Assembly (NCBI RefSeq): GCF_949628215.1
Contig: NC_134277.1
Coordinates: 34,851,357 to 34,915,356 of the forward strand
Source of the DNA: Phalacrocorax aristotelis
Lineage: Eukaryota; Chordata; Aves; Suliformes; Phalacrocoracidae
Direction: 5' to 3'
DNA: 64,000 nucleotides
In this document: piece by piece, positions 34,960 to 48,323 of the stretch
Position numbering within the stretch: the stretch's first letter is position 1
Layout: every line of letters starts with the position of its first letter
Made by a program: the position numbers and the translations under genes
The notes under the pieces: model-generated
Told to the model about the DNA's origin: nothing
Seen by the model: only the letters and a program-made list of their open reading frames with translations
Database searches by the model: none

Positions 34960-37900
34960 CAAGGAAAGCTTATGCAGGTGGATAACAGTAAATCACATGC
35001 TTCCCCCTGCTCGGGTGTGAATAGGTAGGGCTCAGCGTGAGGAGGGTTAATTAGAAGGAATTTGCGGTTTTAGTGATTGGTAAATGTTTGTAATCGGACC
35101 GTAATTTGTCTATATGCTGACTCTGTATTATTCAGACACTGCCATTCCGAACTGAGTTTTACGTTTAATGGGATAAACTGTTTCATCCTTAAATGTTCTT
35201 GGCTAGTGAAAAATTGAATAGCACTGCGAAGAGCTGCCCTTTAAGTATCAGTTTGTATCATGCTATATGAAAAGCAGATAAAAGAGAAATTGAGTAGCTA
35301 CATGGATTTTCTGAAACGGTTGAAGTCCATTCATCGGTAAATTAGAAATTGTTAACATTGAAAAAAAATGCCTACGAGACAGAAAGCTTAAAATTATTAT
35401 CCTTTTTATATAGGATGCAGTCAGGGTTTCATATATGATAGTGGTAAATATTAATTGGATATCACACAAAACTTGGGGGCAGCTTCAAGTACAAATTTAG
35501 GAACCCGGTACATTCAGTAGTAAAGACGCATTTCATTCTGTGGGGAAAACTGATGTTAAGTCTATGCAACTTTTTTTGTGGAATTACTACAGAATTTCTA
35601 CACAGAATCATTCAACAGATAACAACATCATGTTAGTAGTTATTAATTTATTCATCTACTTTCCGCTATGCTAGGAATACTGCCTTCAACTGTTAAAGAA
35701 GCAGCTGGCTTTTTTATACAAATAAACTGGGCTCTGAGACTGTCAATCTCCTTTGTTTGACAGAGAGGAGTTCCCGCCTGCACTGAAAGAATAGCTCAAC
35801 ATCTGTCATCCCATTCTCTGCGATGGCCCAAAATCAGGAAGACTACAGCTGTCCTGTTCCTTTCAGATACTTCTGGGATAGAGAGGTAGGAGGACTGACT
35901 ATTTGGTCAGCGTGTTCATCATGCATTAAGCAAGTCTCTACAAGCCCTTGCATGTAATTGTATTGTTTTCCCACTGCTTGAATGGTAGAATTTGCAGTTT
36001 GAAAGGTCTGTGGAATTTCGATCCTACTATGTGGTTTTTTTAATGTCTGATTAGTTTAGTCCAAACCTGCATTGGTTAATAAAACACATTTTAATTGAAA
36101 TTGAAGTGGTTAGCAATAATTTATACCTAGGTGTGTGGCACATGGGCATGTAAATTGTAGATGTATGCATGAGCGTAAAGCAGAAAATATTTATTCTTAC
36201 AGGTTGGGAGTTATACTACAACGGCTGAGTACTGGATGAAGATGAAAACAAAGGATGTAAATTAGCTTATTCCTTGCAAGCTCAAAAATGGCATCTTTTG
36301 AAATATGTCCGTATGGAGCAGAGGAGAGAGGGAAGGGGAGGGGGAGGAAGAAAAGGTGGTAGAAGAGGCTGGGAAGAATATGCTACCACATAAAAGAAAT
36401 GTTTAACCACATAACCTCATCACCTTTAGTTTAATATCCAGCAAATTAGTCAAAAGCAAAAAAACCAGGTTAGAAATTAATTTACTGAAATAATTATACT
36501 ATCATCTTCCAACAGTAGACAAACTAGTAGTCAATAGTAGATTGTGTGTTGATTTTCTTATAATAGCAATTAAGAGCTACTGTAATAAATCTCAGAGTCC
36601 CATCCAGCAGCTATTGCGTTAGGCATACACCTCTGTAACCTGCAATTTCAGCTTTGCAGTCTCAAGATTTGGAGAAAGCCTCATGGAGTGCAAAGTGCTC
36701 AGAGGGATTTAGGCATCGTGAAACCCAGCTCTGCTGTCCAGGGGAATCCACAATCTGAAGTTAGGCCATCAGGCTGCCTGTCACACGCGTGGCGACGGTT
36801 AGGCTGTGGCTACACGGTGACTTTGATTTGGCCTACATCCATGCTGCTGCTGAAAGAATAGCTCAGCAGCGCAGTCACACTGTTACCTACTACTTAGATT
36901 CAAGAGCTCTACTTACTGTTTATCTGCTGATCTCAGGCATAGGAGAATTGCAGCAGAAAGGAGGCAGTTTCTCAGGAAGGCTGGTCTTGATCCATTTAAG
37001 GTTTTCTAAATAAAAATTAATGAATTATGTTTTGCACAAAAACACCAGTCTAATCTCAAGGAAGTGTTAGCAAGTGCTGGAACAATGAGACTTCACTGGA
37101 CTGTATCAGATGATATTTAGGGGACAATTTAATGTGTCACCACCAATTGCAAAAAATGGTGTCCAAGCTTGCATAAAAAGATCAAATAAAAAATTGTTAT
37201 TTGTGCTTACTATTTACAGATAGAAGGACTGGCTTGCGTCCATAGCCTCTATCGCAGAATTCAGGAAAAAAACACCCAGAAATAGGAACATCTCCTGCAC
37301 TGAAGAGGAGAATAATGAACAATGAACGCATCCTTTCCCCCCAGTCTCTCTGGGTCAGGAACTAAAACAATCCCTTCCATTTCCTCAGTTTCTTTCCATG
37401 TACATATCAAGCTAGTCTCTGCCCTGTGTGGAGTGACATACTGGTCTTCAGCTAGGACCCCAGATTTTTGGAGCCAGCAACTGATGTGGTGCCTCCTCAG
37501 CTATATTGGTCTCTGCTCCTCTGTCTCTGTAGTGTTGGAATCTGATACCCAGAGCAGGAGGGAAGTTTCGATCAAAAGGAGAGTGGCTTAAAGGAAGGAA
37601 AGGGACTTGCTAGAGTGCTCAAAGGTGAATATCTTCCTGCACGTGTCTGCTGGGGGAAGCAACATGTAGCTGAATTAGTTGTCGGCCTTCTCTCATTCCT
37701 CAGAACAGACAATCCTGCTAGCTGTCCTATTTATAAAGTAAACTAAGTCAACCGTGGCCTGTAAATTTAATTTTCCAATACAAATATCCCAGTAAGTTTT
37801 TACCAGATTACTTTGTATAGGAATTTCCTTGGGCTTTGTAACAGAAGCCAAACAAACCATTGCCAATGCTGCATGGCCTTCTCATAAGATAATACAAATT

Positions 37901-40900
37901 AAGTATTTTGCATTTTTCTTCTGGTTTCTGAGTTTGGGGCGTACACTTGTTTTAAGCCTTTTTTGGTGAAACAGTGCAGAACAGAATTTGGTTTTGTTGT
38001 ATGCCTTTTTAATGAGAGCTGAGAATTTTGCAAGAACGTTTTGTTCTGGTGTCTGAAACTTGGGAAAAGCACCAAATATTGTGACACTCACAATAAAATT
38101 GCAAGATTTATCAACATTGTTACTAGCCTTGGGGATATTGTGACTGGATACCTCCCCAAAATCTTTTCTGGGAGGCAGAGCCTGAAAGTTAATGAGCTTA
38201 GGAAGAGTTTAATGAGTATATAGACACTGAAGCAACTCAGAGCATTTTTCTTTGTCTTATGAAAAGGAATCACACTTAAACTCCTTATTACTTATGACAT
38301 GTAATTTGTGCTTTGGATTGGCAACCTTCAAAGGTATGTTTTTGTGATTTTTTAAACTATGTGAAATAGGCAGAGACAAATTCGAAGCCTTTAATGACCT
38401 GGCAAAGGCTGTCAGACTGTCAGCTTCCAGGAAAACTGCTCTCACTGTTGAGATGAGGAGCAACTGCTGATTACATTAGAATCCATTAAAGTAATGTTCA
38501 TATTTGCCTCACGACAGTATAAAAATTATAAAACTAATGTAAAAAAGAAAACAGAGCTGTTAACATGGTTACCCTGATCCACATACAAGTGAATAACATT
38601 GAAACACCTGATATTCGTGCGGCAGCCTCACATCAATTCCTGGTTTGGATCGCAGAGTATGTACACTGGCTTCTCAGACTCTTTAGCATCCATGCTACCC
38701 CACAGCTGGACAACTAGCCTCTGGGAGCTGTTCCAGTCGATGTCCTCTCGCTATCTCCCTGATCCCACTGAGAATCTAACATACTGAAGACCATAAAACT
38801 CACCCGCTGGATTGCTCCAACCCTACTCCAGCCCATTTTTCTCTCTGCAGATGGGAGTTGACCTTAGGCAGTGAGCCACGCTCTCCAGCCTGGTTCTTTC
38901 TCCCCCAGGCAATTTTGCTGCTTGGGTGAGCTCCCTCTGTCTCAGGTGAGGGAGATGAAATTGCCCCCGAGATTGTGGTTGGTTTTTTTGCACCACATAA
39001 TTCAGCTGATGGTTAAACTGTGGTTTGAACAACATGAAAATAGATCTGTTCTGAAAAGAGAAGTCTTTGAGTCCAAAGATTACTTGGTGGTCTAGACCTT
39101 TTAAGGAAAAGAAAATAAAATAGTTGAGTGCCAACTGCATTGTTAATCCTGAACTTTACAAAAAGAGTTTCTACATGAAATAGTGAACAGGCTGGGACCA
39201 CCTTTAGGGGCATGTGTCATGGGTGGTTGCACAGGTCACCACATCGCAGGGTCACTATTCACACAAAGCGAGAATGTTGCAGTGTCATGCCTGTGTTGCT
39301 GATTCAGCTCCTTATCAGCCCCTGGCTCGGAGCTTTGATAGCTGATGTGACAAACCATAAATAATGGAAGGTCAAACTGAGCAATGTTGTTCACTCTGAC
39401 CTTCTAATACTTCTGGCTTATTAGATCAGTCATTAGAGTTTCAACAGGCTGCTAAGAAGCGGAGTACAGTGGCTATAGCTGCCAAATCCTTGCCTATTCA
39501 CAGACTCCCTCTCTGTGTAGGTATTAAATGCATCCCAGTGCAAAAGTTGTATGTTCCTTAAAAGGAAACCAGGTTACAAACTAAAGTGAAAATCACCAAG
39601 TCGATAAATGTTCTATACATGGCCAGGTATAAAGAGAATCTATCACACAAAAAACCCCCAACCCACCACCCCAAAAAAACCCAAACAAAAAAGCCCAAAA
39701 CAAGCCCATAGCTATCAGGATAAATATTTTTGTCTCTTTTTTTTTTTTTTTTTTAAATCAAAGGGATATTAGTAATAAGGCAATGAGAGTAGTCAGAATT
39801 TAACCAGGAATAAATACACTGTCATTGTCTGTCCCCTGCCTCCTCCAAAATTCTGAAGTTGAGGTAGTTCAATAGTTTCCATTCTAAGGCTCTATTTTTA
39901 TGCTTCTTATAATGTTGTCAAATTTTCCATTAAAACTGGGAAATTTTCCATACCAGTGGTCTGCCAAATCTTAAAACTTTCAAAAAGTTTAAAGAAAAAA
40001 ATGGTTCAGAATTTACAATCCCATCGATTCCAAAATTAGTTTTGAGAACAAGCACAACTTGGCTAATTTTAAGAATGATATTCCAATTCATTTGTTGAAT
40101 AGGTCTAGATGGACATAAAAAAAGGGAGAGGTAAGATCACAAGGGGTATACTAGAAGGAGAAAGACATTACTAAACTCTCAAGATTTGCCTTAAGGTTTT
40201 ACGGCTGCAAAGCAAACAGCCACAAAAATCTACTGGCAGAGTGTCATGTGCACTCCCGTGGTAGATTCATATGGAGCTCAGGAACTCTTTGAACAACCAT
40301 TGCCATTGTCCCTATGTTATCTGGACTTGTAGAAGGTGATGTTGTGAATCACAAGATGCCAGCCGTGCCAAAGAGCCACTCTGGGCAGCAGTGTGGTTCT
40401 GCAGAGCAGAAATCCTGTTTAATCAGGATGATAAACAAAAGAAGGTGGTTAAAAAAACCTATATACTGAAAATCAACACACAAAGACTTCTAAAGGTGCG
40501 CATTCAACTGAGAGATTAGAAAAGTAGAAAAATTTAAGGCTTTCCTTGCCAGCCTTGAGTTACGCCTTCGTGTTACTAATCAATCTTAAAATATGCAGTC
40601 ACTCTCTTTTTTTCTCTACACTATTCCCACTTTGTTCAGGGCATGGGCACAGGGGGTTCTCGGGGAGCAAGACAGGGCGCTTTAACATAAGAGGCTATTG
40701 TCTGCTGGAATATCATGAAAAAGTGAGAAGCTGCCATAAATGAAGCCAGAATAGGGAGAAGGCAAGCCATCTCAGTGAAAACAGCTGAATGTTACGGTGC
40801 CAAAAAGGATTCCTCTGGAACCGTAATGCTAGAAGTGACCTCTCATCTCTCCTGATTTTGTCCCTGTTGTAGACTCACGTTCCTAACATGATTCAAGTGA

Positions 40901-40960
40901 ATGTTTCATAGGTGGAATACACTTGCCGTGTATTCCTTATTTTCTGAATGCACAACTTCA
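34960..40960. other. Gene desert, AT-rich
   Basis: No coding exon or RNA gene seen. It includes an A/C-rich low-complexity stretch at 39644-39707 and a T18 run at 39737-39754. Open frames reach only about 105 codons and look random. Confidence 0.45.
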
Positions 40961-40964
40961 TTTA

Positions 40965-41045
40965 CTCGGGACTGGTCTATGGAAGTGCTGAGTACTCACA
41001 GACGCTGCTGAAATCAACGGGACTTATGCTTTAAATGTATGAAGT
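40965..41045. mobile_element. Ancient interspersed repeat fossil
   Basis: Contains GAAATCAACGGGACTTATGC followed by TTTAAATGTATGAAG. This resembles the GAAGTCAATGGGACTT...CTTAAAGTTAAG repeat found across reptiles and birds. Diverged, with ends uncertain. Confidence 0.4.
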
Positions 41046-41151
41046 ACCATAAAAACGCTAAGCATCTTGGAAATTCTAACTCCAAGCATATCATATTGAG
41101 GACCCCAAATTAGTGGGCATTTTCATCAGTCTTGGCCATAATGGATCAACA

Positions 41152-41291
41152 CTTCAGTTCCCCATCTGTAAAGTGGGTCTAATAGTACAGTCTCACTTCA
41201 CAGGTTTAAAGATAAATTAATTAGTGTTTGGAAAGCACTCAGAAACCCTAGCAGAGAATGCTATAGAAACACCCATAAAGATATTAATAAT
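41152..41291 (+). mobile_element. MIR-type (CORE) SINE, 3' part
   Basis: Carries the MIR landmark TTCAGTTCCCCATCTGTAAA, then GTGGGTCTAATAGTA, a TCACTTCACAGG segment, AAAGATAAATTAATTAGTGT, GGAAAGCACTC and GCTATAGAAACACC, ending in TATTAATAAT. The order fits the 3' half and tail of a MIR-like element on the + strand. Old and non-coding. Confidence 0.75.
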
Positions 41292-43200
41292 TCAGTATTC
41301 TGCACAGGGTTTGAATGATGTGCAGTAAGGAAGGCATGGAGCCACATATTGAGTGATAAGAATAAAAAGAATATTGAACAGCTGCTCACTCAGGGAGCAT
41401 CGTCCATCCTATGCACTGAATGATGTATGTGTCTGTGCAGCTAAAGACTTATTATCATGCATATGTGCAATGAGCTCAAATTAAAGTTGCAAAGGCACGC
41501 TTAATTCTGATTGTTCTGAAGTTGAGAGGGCTTAAATTTGCAACATGAACATACTTTCAACATAAATATATTGTGTGATCATATCTCTATTTTCACATTT
41601 CCTCCTGAAGGCGCAAAGGGTTTTCTGTGTCAGTGAACCCAGTGACCACGTACATAAAGCAGCCGTGTGGCCCAGTTCACTCTGGGAACAAACGTATTGT
41701 TTCCAGGGGACCTACACCAGGAGAGAATTTGGCTTGAATCATCTTCTTTGTCTCGTTGCGTAGTTTTGTAGTGGCTGCTGGGTAGAAGTGAGGCGTTAAA
41801 CGTGTTCAGGGACAGAGTAACAGGCTTGTCTTTTGGCTTTACTTTGTGTCAGGTTTTTTTGATGGTTAATGTAGCATTTGGAGAATCACATAAACTTCCA
41901 TCCCAGAAATGAAGTTATTGCCAAAGCAAAAATTCCTATATTTACATATAAATATCCCCATTCAGCATGACTGAATACCTTTCTCATTTATAATGAAATG
42001 GCAACATCTACAACAATCAAATTCTAAGACACAGATGTTAGATTAAACTGACTGTACATGTCTTTGGATGCAAACCCAATCTTTCAGAAATTCTGCTTGG
42101 TCCAAATGAATAATCCTTACTAAACCTATTCTGAATTATGACCAGATTCCTCGATAAGATTACTTGATCCCAGCTGAAGAATTTGTAAAACTGTTACAAC
42201 AAAAAAATAAGACTGCTGCCTCCTTCTGCCTCACTCAAGGATGTAGGTCTATTTTTAGTATGTCATCTATCTTTAGATCAAAGACCAAAGGCTTGGGTTT
42301 TCATAGTGACCTGGAGCAGTCAATGAACATTGTGGTCTTCTATTATTTGTGACCAAACCACAATCTGGTCATTTCAAACCTGTCACCTACTTAACGCTTC
42401 AAGTGCTGGAAAGAATGAGAATGATATTTTTAAATTTTGTTTGACTGGTCATTAAAACACAGTTAAAAATATCTGTTTCTCCCCTTTCTTTATTCTCACT
42501 TTATCCCAGATTTCATAACAAATGCGATCGGTTCCAAACTAGATGTAGCTCTGTTCCGGCTTAGATTTTCTTGTTATGCTAATTTAAAGCTCATTTCAGA
42601 GAAAACTGTATCATCCCTTGTCAAGAGAGAATTTTAAATATTAAATCGTATTGTTTTAAGGAATCCCTTACTTTTATTTGCATTTTAAAATGCTTTTCTA
42701 GGCACAGATACTTTTCTGAGGAGAAAGCCTTATTGTTTATTTACATAACTCTCCTTTTCCCCATTTTCTTTTTTTTTTTCCCCAGAAATGTAACTTATTA
42801 TGTACTCCAAGATTAAAAGCATTCTAAACCATATAAGCTGCGAGAAATAGCTATCTTGTTGATTTTCAGAAAGTCTACAATACTCCATCTAATGTATTCA
42901 ATGAATTATTTATTTCTTAAAGAGATACAATAAATCTTTACCTACTGTATTTGATGATTTTCATAGTAGGAATAATAAGTAACATGATTTGAGTGTGATT
43001 GGAACCAGGTACTGGGAGGGGGGAAGGGAGGTCAATTTATACTATTTACCAAGCATATTGGAAGAGAGTGCATCTGTAAACAGATCTGGACATTGCTACT
43101 CACTTAAAATTTCCAGGCAAAGGAAAAGCAGATATATTTCCATTGAAATTAAAGAGCAGGAATGACTCATATACTTATATTTTGAAGGAGCAGCTTAGGT

Positions 43201-43330
43201 GCAAAAGCACAATAGTGATGTTCAGTGCCATTGTTCTCCGTTACATTGGAGTGAATCCAAAGTAATTCCATTGATTTCGGTGGACTTTCACTGGGCTAAC
43301 TGAGAATAGAATCTGACTCCATGTTAGCTG
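43201..43330. mobile_element. Ancient interspersed repeat fossil
   Basis: GTGAATCCAAAGTAATTCCATT and TGATTTCGGTGGACTTTCACT, followed by TAACTGAGAATAGAATCTGACTCC. This matches the general form of an old amniote repeat built around CCATTGAAGTCAATGG with near-palindromic halves. Family name uncertain. Confidence 0.5.
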
Positions 43331-43845
43331 GGGGTGGGGGGAGTGACAAGAATATAAATAACCCCAGATGAGTATTTGAAATACAAATACTCTACAAGAT
43401 GGTTTCTATCTTTTAAGAGTGATCATATGCAACATCAGAAAAGTTCTGAATAAATCCTCTCCCATTTAGTTCTTGCAGTTTAAAAAAATAAATTAAAGCA
43501 CTGTTGGTTTTGGGTTGGTTTTTTTTTTTGATGCTGTTATATATTGTTAATGTCACATCCTGAAGCATCCATCAGAGGATCTCAAGAGTACCTCAGAAGT
43601 ATGCTGTCCTAAACAGACCTTGAATAAGCCAAAAGTTTTAGGTTAGTCTAATTTTTCTTGATGGTTAGTAAGGGGAGTTAGTGAGTCCTCTGTCACAGTG
43701 CTGTGTGTCTGCACAGTGGCTAACAGAGCTGAATATACAGTTGGGAGCATGAACACCAAGCCTTTTTATATTAGTGTTTTCCAAGATACTCAAAGGAATC
43801 CTGCAGAACATTTATGTGCAATATAGGCATTTCAGGGTTTTACAG

Positions 43846-43893
43846 TTCCTTCCTTCCCCGTCCCCTTCCCCTTCCCCTTCCCCTTCCCTTCCC
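43846..43893 (+). repeat. (CCCCTT)n / (CCTT)n pyrimidine repeat
   Basis: Tandem TTCC then CCCCTT units on the + strand; an all-pyrimidine tract. Confidence 0.95.
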
Positions 43894-44142
43894 ACATAGA
43901 CACTGAAATTTTATGTGTATCAACAGTTAATGATGAGGTGGAGACCCTAGTTCAAATGGAGCTTTAGTTTTTAATATAATACCTTTTTCCTCTTGCCTGC
44001 TTCTGCAGGAAGCTGTATTTTGCATGGTTTACCTGCAGTGGGATCTTTCTCTAGCTAGAATCAGCAGCAAAGCACAAACTGGTACCAGCTCTCTCTGTAT
44101 TTATCTGTTGATAATAATCTATTAGTATAGATTATAAATAAC

Positions 44143-44205
<63 letters not shown>

Positions 44206-44218
44206 CCTATCTATCTAT
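44143..44218 (+). repeat. (CTAT)n microsatellite, 76 bp
   Basis: About 19 tandem CTAT units with one interruption (CTAC) near 44206. Flanked on both sides by AT-rich GATAATAATCTATTA-like sequence in inverted orientation. Likely length-polymorphic. Confidence 0.98.
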
Positions 44219-46084
44219 GATAATAGGTAATAGATAATGATCTATTATCCATTACCTCTGAGGCTTCAAGGATATGTTCAGACCTACAGTCTTTAAATCA
44301 CCTTGAGGTCTGGTTCTTCCAGATCACTGGTACTATATAAATGTATACTATCAATAGTTTAGTCATCAAAATACCTGATCTTCAGAATATGCTGTTAAAT
44401 AGCAAAACAACTGACTTAAGTAATTTCAGTTTATACACTTTTCTACTTAAATATGTCTTCTCTAAAAAGCTATTCCAAACATCTGTTTGCAAAAATGACT
44501 TGGTAATTTGCATCTGTTGACTGGATTGTAGGTTCCATTTTCATTTTTAGGAAGAGTTTACCTTAATATTCCTGTTAGTCAATGACTGGTATCGAGACAC
44601 AGAGCCAGTATACCTAAATAGATGAATTATTGTTTCACTTTTTTTTTTAAGCATTTTGTTGTCTCTTCTCTCTTTTGCACTTGAGTTTTGTGTAACTGCC
44701 TAGTTAATACTTCTACTGCTGCTACTCTGGAAAGCTTTTTTCTGACAGCGCAAATGAACTGAGCATAAATGTAATTCTAAACTTTGGATGACATAACTCA
44801 ATAAGTCAAAACCTTTATCTACCAGTCACAGACTTAGATTCATTATGTGTATAAATGTAAAGCTAATAATAGTATTAACATGGCAAAACAAAAATCATGC
44901 CAATCTACTGGATATTCCCCTAAAATAAAGCCAAATAGATATTGATGCCATGAAACCAGCTTATTTCAGGACTGAATTTGACCTCACCAGCTGCAGGTAT
45001 GCACAATTGACTGGTGGGACATACATGCTGCACCTCTTTGATCTCTGGCAAAATTGTTGCTTTTTTCTCTCTAGTTAGGAGCCGTAAGGACCGTTCTGGA
45101 TGCAAATGTCCCTCAGTCTGGAGCAAAAAATTGGTGTCTGTGGAGACCCCACTGGAAGGGCAAAAGCATCAGTGTAAACTGCCACTTACCTACCTGTGAC
45201 CAGTTGGCAGCCTCTTTACAGGAAGTATTTGGAAGAAGATGGGGCACAATAAACCAGGGATTTTGAATCTATAATCTCAGCCAAATCAACTGGAAGACTT
45301 GGACAAAACCAAAAATTACAAAATGTGTCCCAAAAGAGTCCTTATCTCTGTGACAAGAAACATGTTCCTATAGCCTCACAGCTATCACATCCAGCATTTA
45401 TCATAGATCCTTAGATTTGTCATGGGATATAGAATATATTTGCAGTTTGAAAAAGAATGTAGAAAAGCACCCTCTTATTTAAAGGTAGCTTATTCAAATG
45501 ACATACAGCTTAACTGTGAGTCTCTTGCCTTTATTAAAATGGAATTTACAGGGGACCATGCTGAAATAAACCTTCCAAGTTTGCTTGCTCGTTGCTTGCT
45601 CTTATGGCTTAATTCTCCATCTTGATTTGTCAAATATGGTATAAGTTAGGGACCAGGAGTCTTACTTTGTTCAATATATGGAAAATCTAACAGCATTAGT
45701 TCTGCCCTGTTTTGTAGCCAACAGTGTTTTCTCATGGCACCAAGGAAATGTTTTCCAACTTAACATCAGGTGATTGAACTTGGCAGTATCTGTTAAATCA
45801 GCCTTCAAGCTTCATGCTGTTCTTTTTAAATTAAAACTTTTACATATTTATTCCTGGCTTTACTGTACTGTGACGGGCTGCTAAATTACCAGTAGAAGAT
45901 TTCTTTAGTAATAATTAAAAGAAACTCTTTCTAAGTCAGCTTCACATACATTTTTCTTTTAGATTAAATTATGTTCTTTGATATTAGAGAGGTACCTGAG
46001 ATTTAGCTATCACTAATAAATAACGTCTGCACATCAGCATTGCTATAGGAATGTTGTGTCCCATTAAAATATTAACTTTTTAAA

Positions 46085-46410
46085 GGAATGATGGAAAATT
46101 GGAGCAGGTTCAGAAAAAAGCTGCAGGAATGATTGGAAGCTTAGAAAGCACTTTCTTACAGTGATAGCCTAAAGGAACTTAATCCACTTAGTCTATTTAA
46201 AAGGTAAAGAGGCAACTTGACTGTGGTCTATAACCCTCTGCGTAGCAAGGTATTAGCTGAGGCAAGAACATTCTTAAAAAAAAAAGACAAGAAAAAGCCA
46301 CATATAACTTGATTCAATGGCAGAAGTCAAAGTCAGCAGTTTTCAAACTAGAAACTTTTGAGAAGGGAGTGTAATTAACCAGTGGAAAAGACCTCCAAAG
46401 GATGCAATCA
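46085..46410 (+). mobile_element. Old CR1/L3-type LINE fragment
   Basis: Plus-strand match to the end of the CR1/L3-like reverse-transcriptase frame and the following 3' part. GGAGCAGGTTCAGAAAAAAGC corresponds to the LERVQRRA block. It is followed by CTTAATCCACTTAGTCTATTTA, AACTTGACTGTGGTCTATAA, TTGATTCAATGGCAGAAGTC and GTAATTAACCAGTGGAA. Frames are broken and it is strongly diverged. Confidence 0.65.
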
Positions 46411-48180
46411 GTTTTATACATGTTAAATCAAACCTGTATGTTTTTTCTGAAGGTACACTACAGTTCTACCACAAGCTGTGGCTTGAGGCAGAAATTGTTG
46501 GGAGAACTCCTGTAGTGTGTGTTATGCAGGGAGGCAGAGTACACGACCGTAACTGTCTTGGCTGAGAATCTGTGATTCATGTTCAAGTGCAAGCACGAGG
46601 CATTCTTTCAGCAGTGTCTCTAAATTTATATTAAGTGCTGTCCAGGTCATTACAATCCTTTAAAAAAGAATAACAAGTCAGTAGTTATTCACAGACTCCC
46701 CTTTTTTCAGCATACAGAATACATAATCAAATTACCACTACTTTTTCTTGGTGGGAGAGGTAAACTTTAAACATAATTCATGGAGGAACTGTGAGGGAAA
46801 AAGTCAGTGTATCAGCAGCTTCCTCAGTACCTTACACCAACTACAGGAACACCTTTTTCTTGGTGCATTTAAGGCAGCTTCAGTAGAGAAAAGGCAACTG
46901 AGTATGGAAGTCTGCAGTAAGAGCACTGTTCTTTTCTCCAGCCCTGCCTTCCTGAACCCAGCATGCAGTTTAAGCTCTTAGTCACAACTCAGCCCACAGT
47001 GTGTGGCCTAGCTACATGTGGGATGGCCAGAACTTCAGGTTTTCATCTTGTATGATAGACTTGTGCCGGCCCCAAACCAATACACCACAAATAAGTTTTT
47101 AAATTCCTAGAGATATAGTAAATTCTGAGGTACTGCAAGACCAAGCAAAGCAGTTAACTAAGCAAACAGTGCTTAGATCTACACTTAGAGGGTGTGACTT
47201 TACTAAAGACTGCATTTTGGAGGTGTGGTTGGATTGTCAGCGGTACCCAAGCCAGCTTCGTTACCCCTGCCCCACATTTCAGTCTTCAGTGTAAACGTAT
47301 CCTGAGAAATGAGTGGTAGAAATGATAAAGCAACTTTTGCACAGACTATTTGATCCTTTGCAATAGACTTCAATGCTTATAACCAGGTTATAAACTGATT
47401 TTTTTTAATTGTGGTTGTATTACCTGAGGTCAGTTTCGAGCTAGGAGAAAAAAAAATTCTGTTCACATTCATAACATCAATTACCTTTCTTGTGAACGGA
47501 TTTCTCTGCAACTATCTCATGTTAGGTTCCTTTGGTGTGTTATCTTCACCTATGTGCTAATGGGTAGCTCAGAGCACTTCGTGAGCACCTAATGGATTTG
47601 CATCAGAGCTGTTGTGACTGCCCAGGGCTTTCCAGGCCCTACTGAACAACAGTCCATTTTGTGGTAAAGATCTGTTGAGACAGCCTTCTTAGTGACACCA
47701 AAGTATTTGGTCCATTGGCATCAATCACCAGTAGTAACTGTCACCTCATAGGTGTAGCACTCATTCAGTAACAATAAATTATTCTTTGGTATTCTGGGCT
47801 GTGAGTTAGCACCAGTATGGCTGGTGATTTAATATGGTTTGAGGAGTCTGATTTGGAATTCAGTCTGTTTATGTTCTGCTTGAATCAGGACAAGTACTTG
47901 AAAACCTATACACGTTCCAGATATCAATCCTGTCAACCTGTTTCTGGTGCTGCCTTACCCTGTCGGTTTGCTCTGTCTTTGATGAGAAACAGGATCTTTT
48001 TACTTTTCCTTCTCACTGAAGGATTTTTGCATTCCCACCTGCAGGTGAGCCAGCTTGCACAAATGGGAAGTCTCCAAGACAGCCTTTTAGCCTGACAGTT
48101 ATGATCCTCTTCTGGAGGTTTTGGAAACCTTACCTTCTTCTACCTTCATACATGCGGGTTTGGAATACCTGCTCCTAAAT

Positions 48181-48323
48181 TATAGAATCATAGAATCATT
48201 AAGGTTGAAAAAGACCTCTAGGATCGTCAGGTCCAACTGTCAACCCAACACCACCATGTCTCCTAAACCATCCCCTGAAGTGCCACGTCTACACATCTTT
48301 TAAATACCTCCAGGGATGGTGAC
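48181..48323 (-). mobile_element. CR1 LINE, 5'-truncated 3' end
   Basis: The left edge has the octamer-type tail TAGAATCATAGAATCATTAAGG, the reverse complement of the CR1 3' end. The sequence continues through AAAAGACCTCTAGGATCGTCAGG, CCAACACCACCATG and CCAGGGATGGTGAC. It is the typical short avian CR1 copy and the youngest-looking one here. This is the best single marker that the window is avian. Confidence 0.95.

Noticed and set aside
34006-34962. 318-codon minus frame and others in the 34 kb CpG island
   Set aside because: Several overlapping frames on both strands with Pro/Ala/Arg bias; typical of an island, not of coding.
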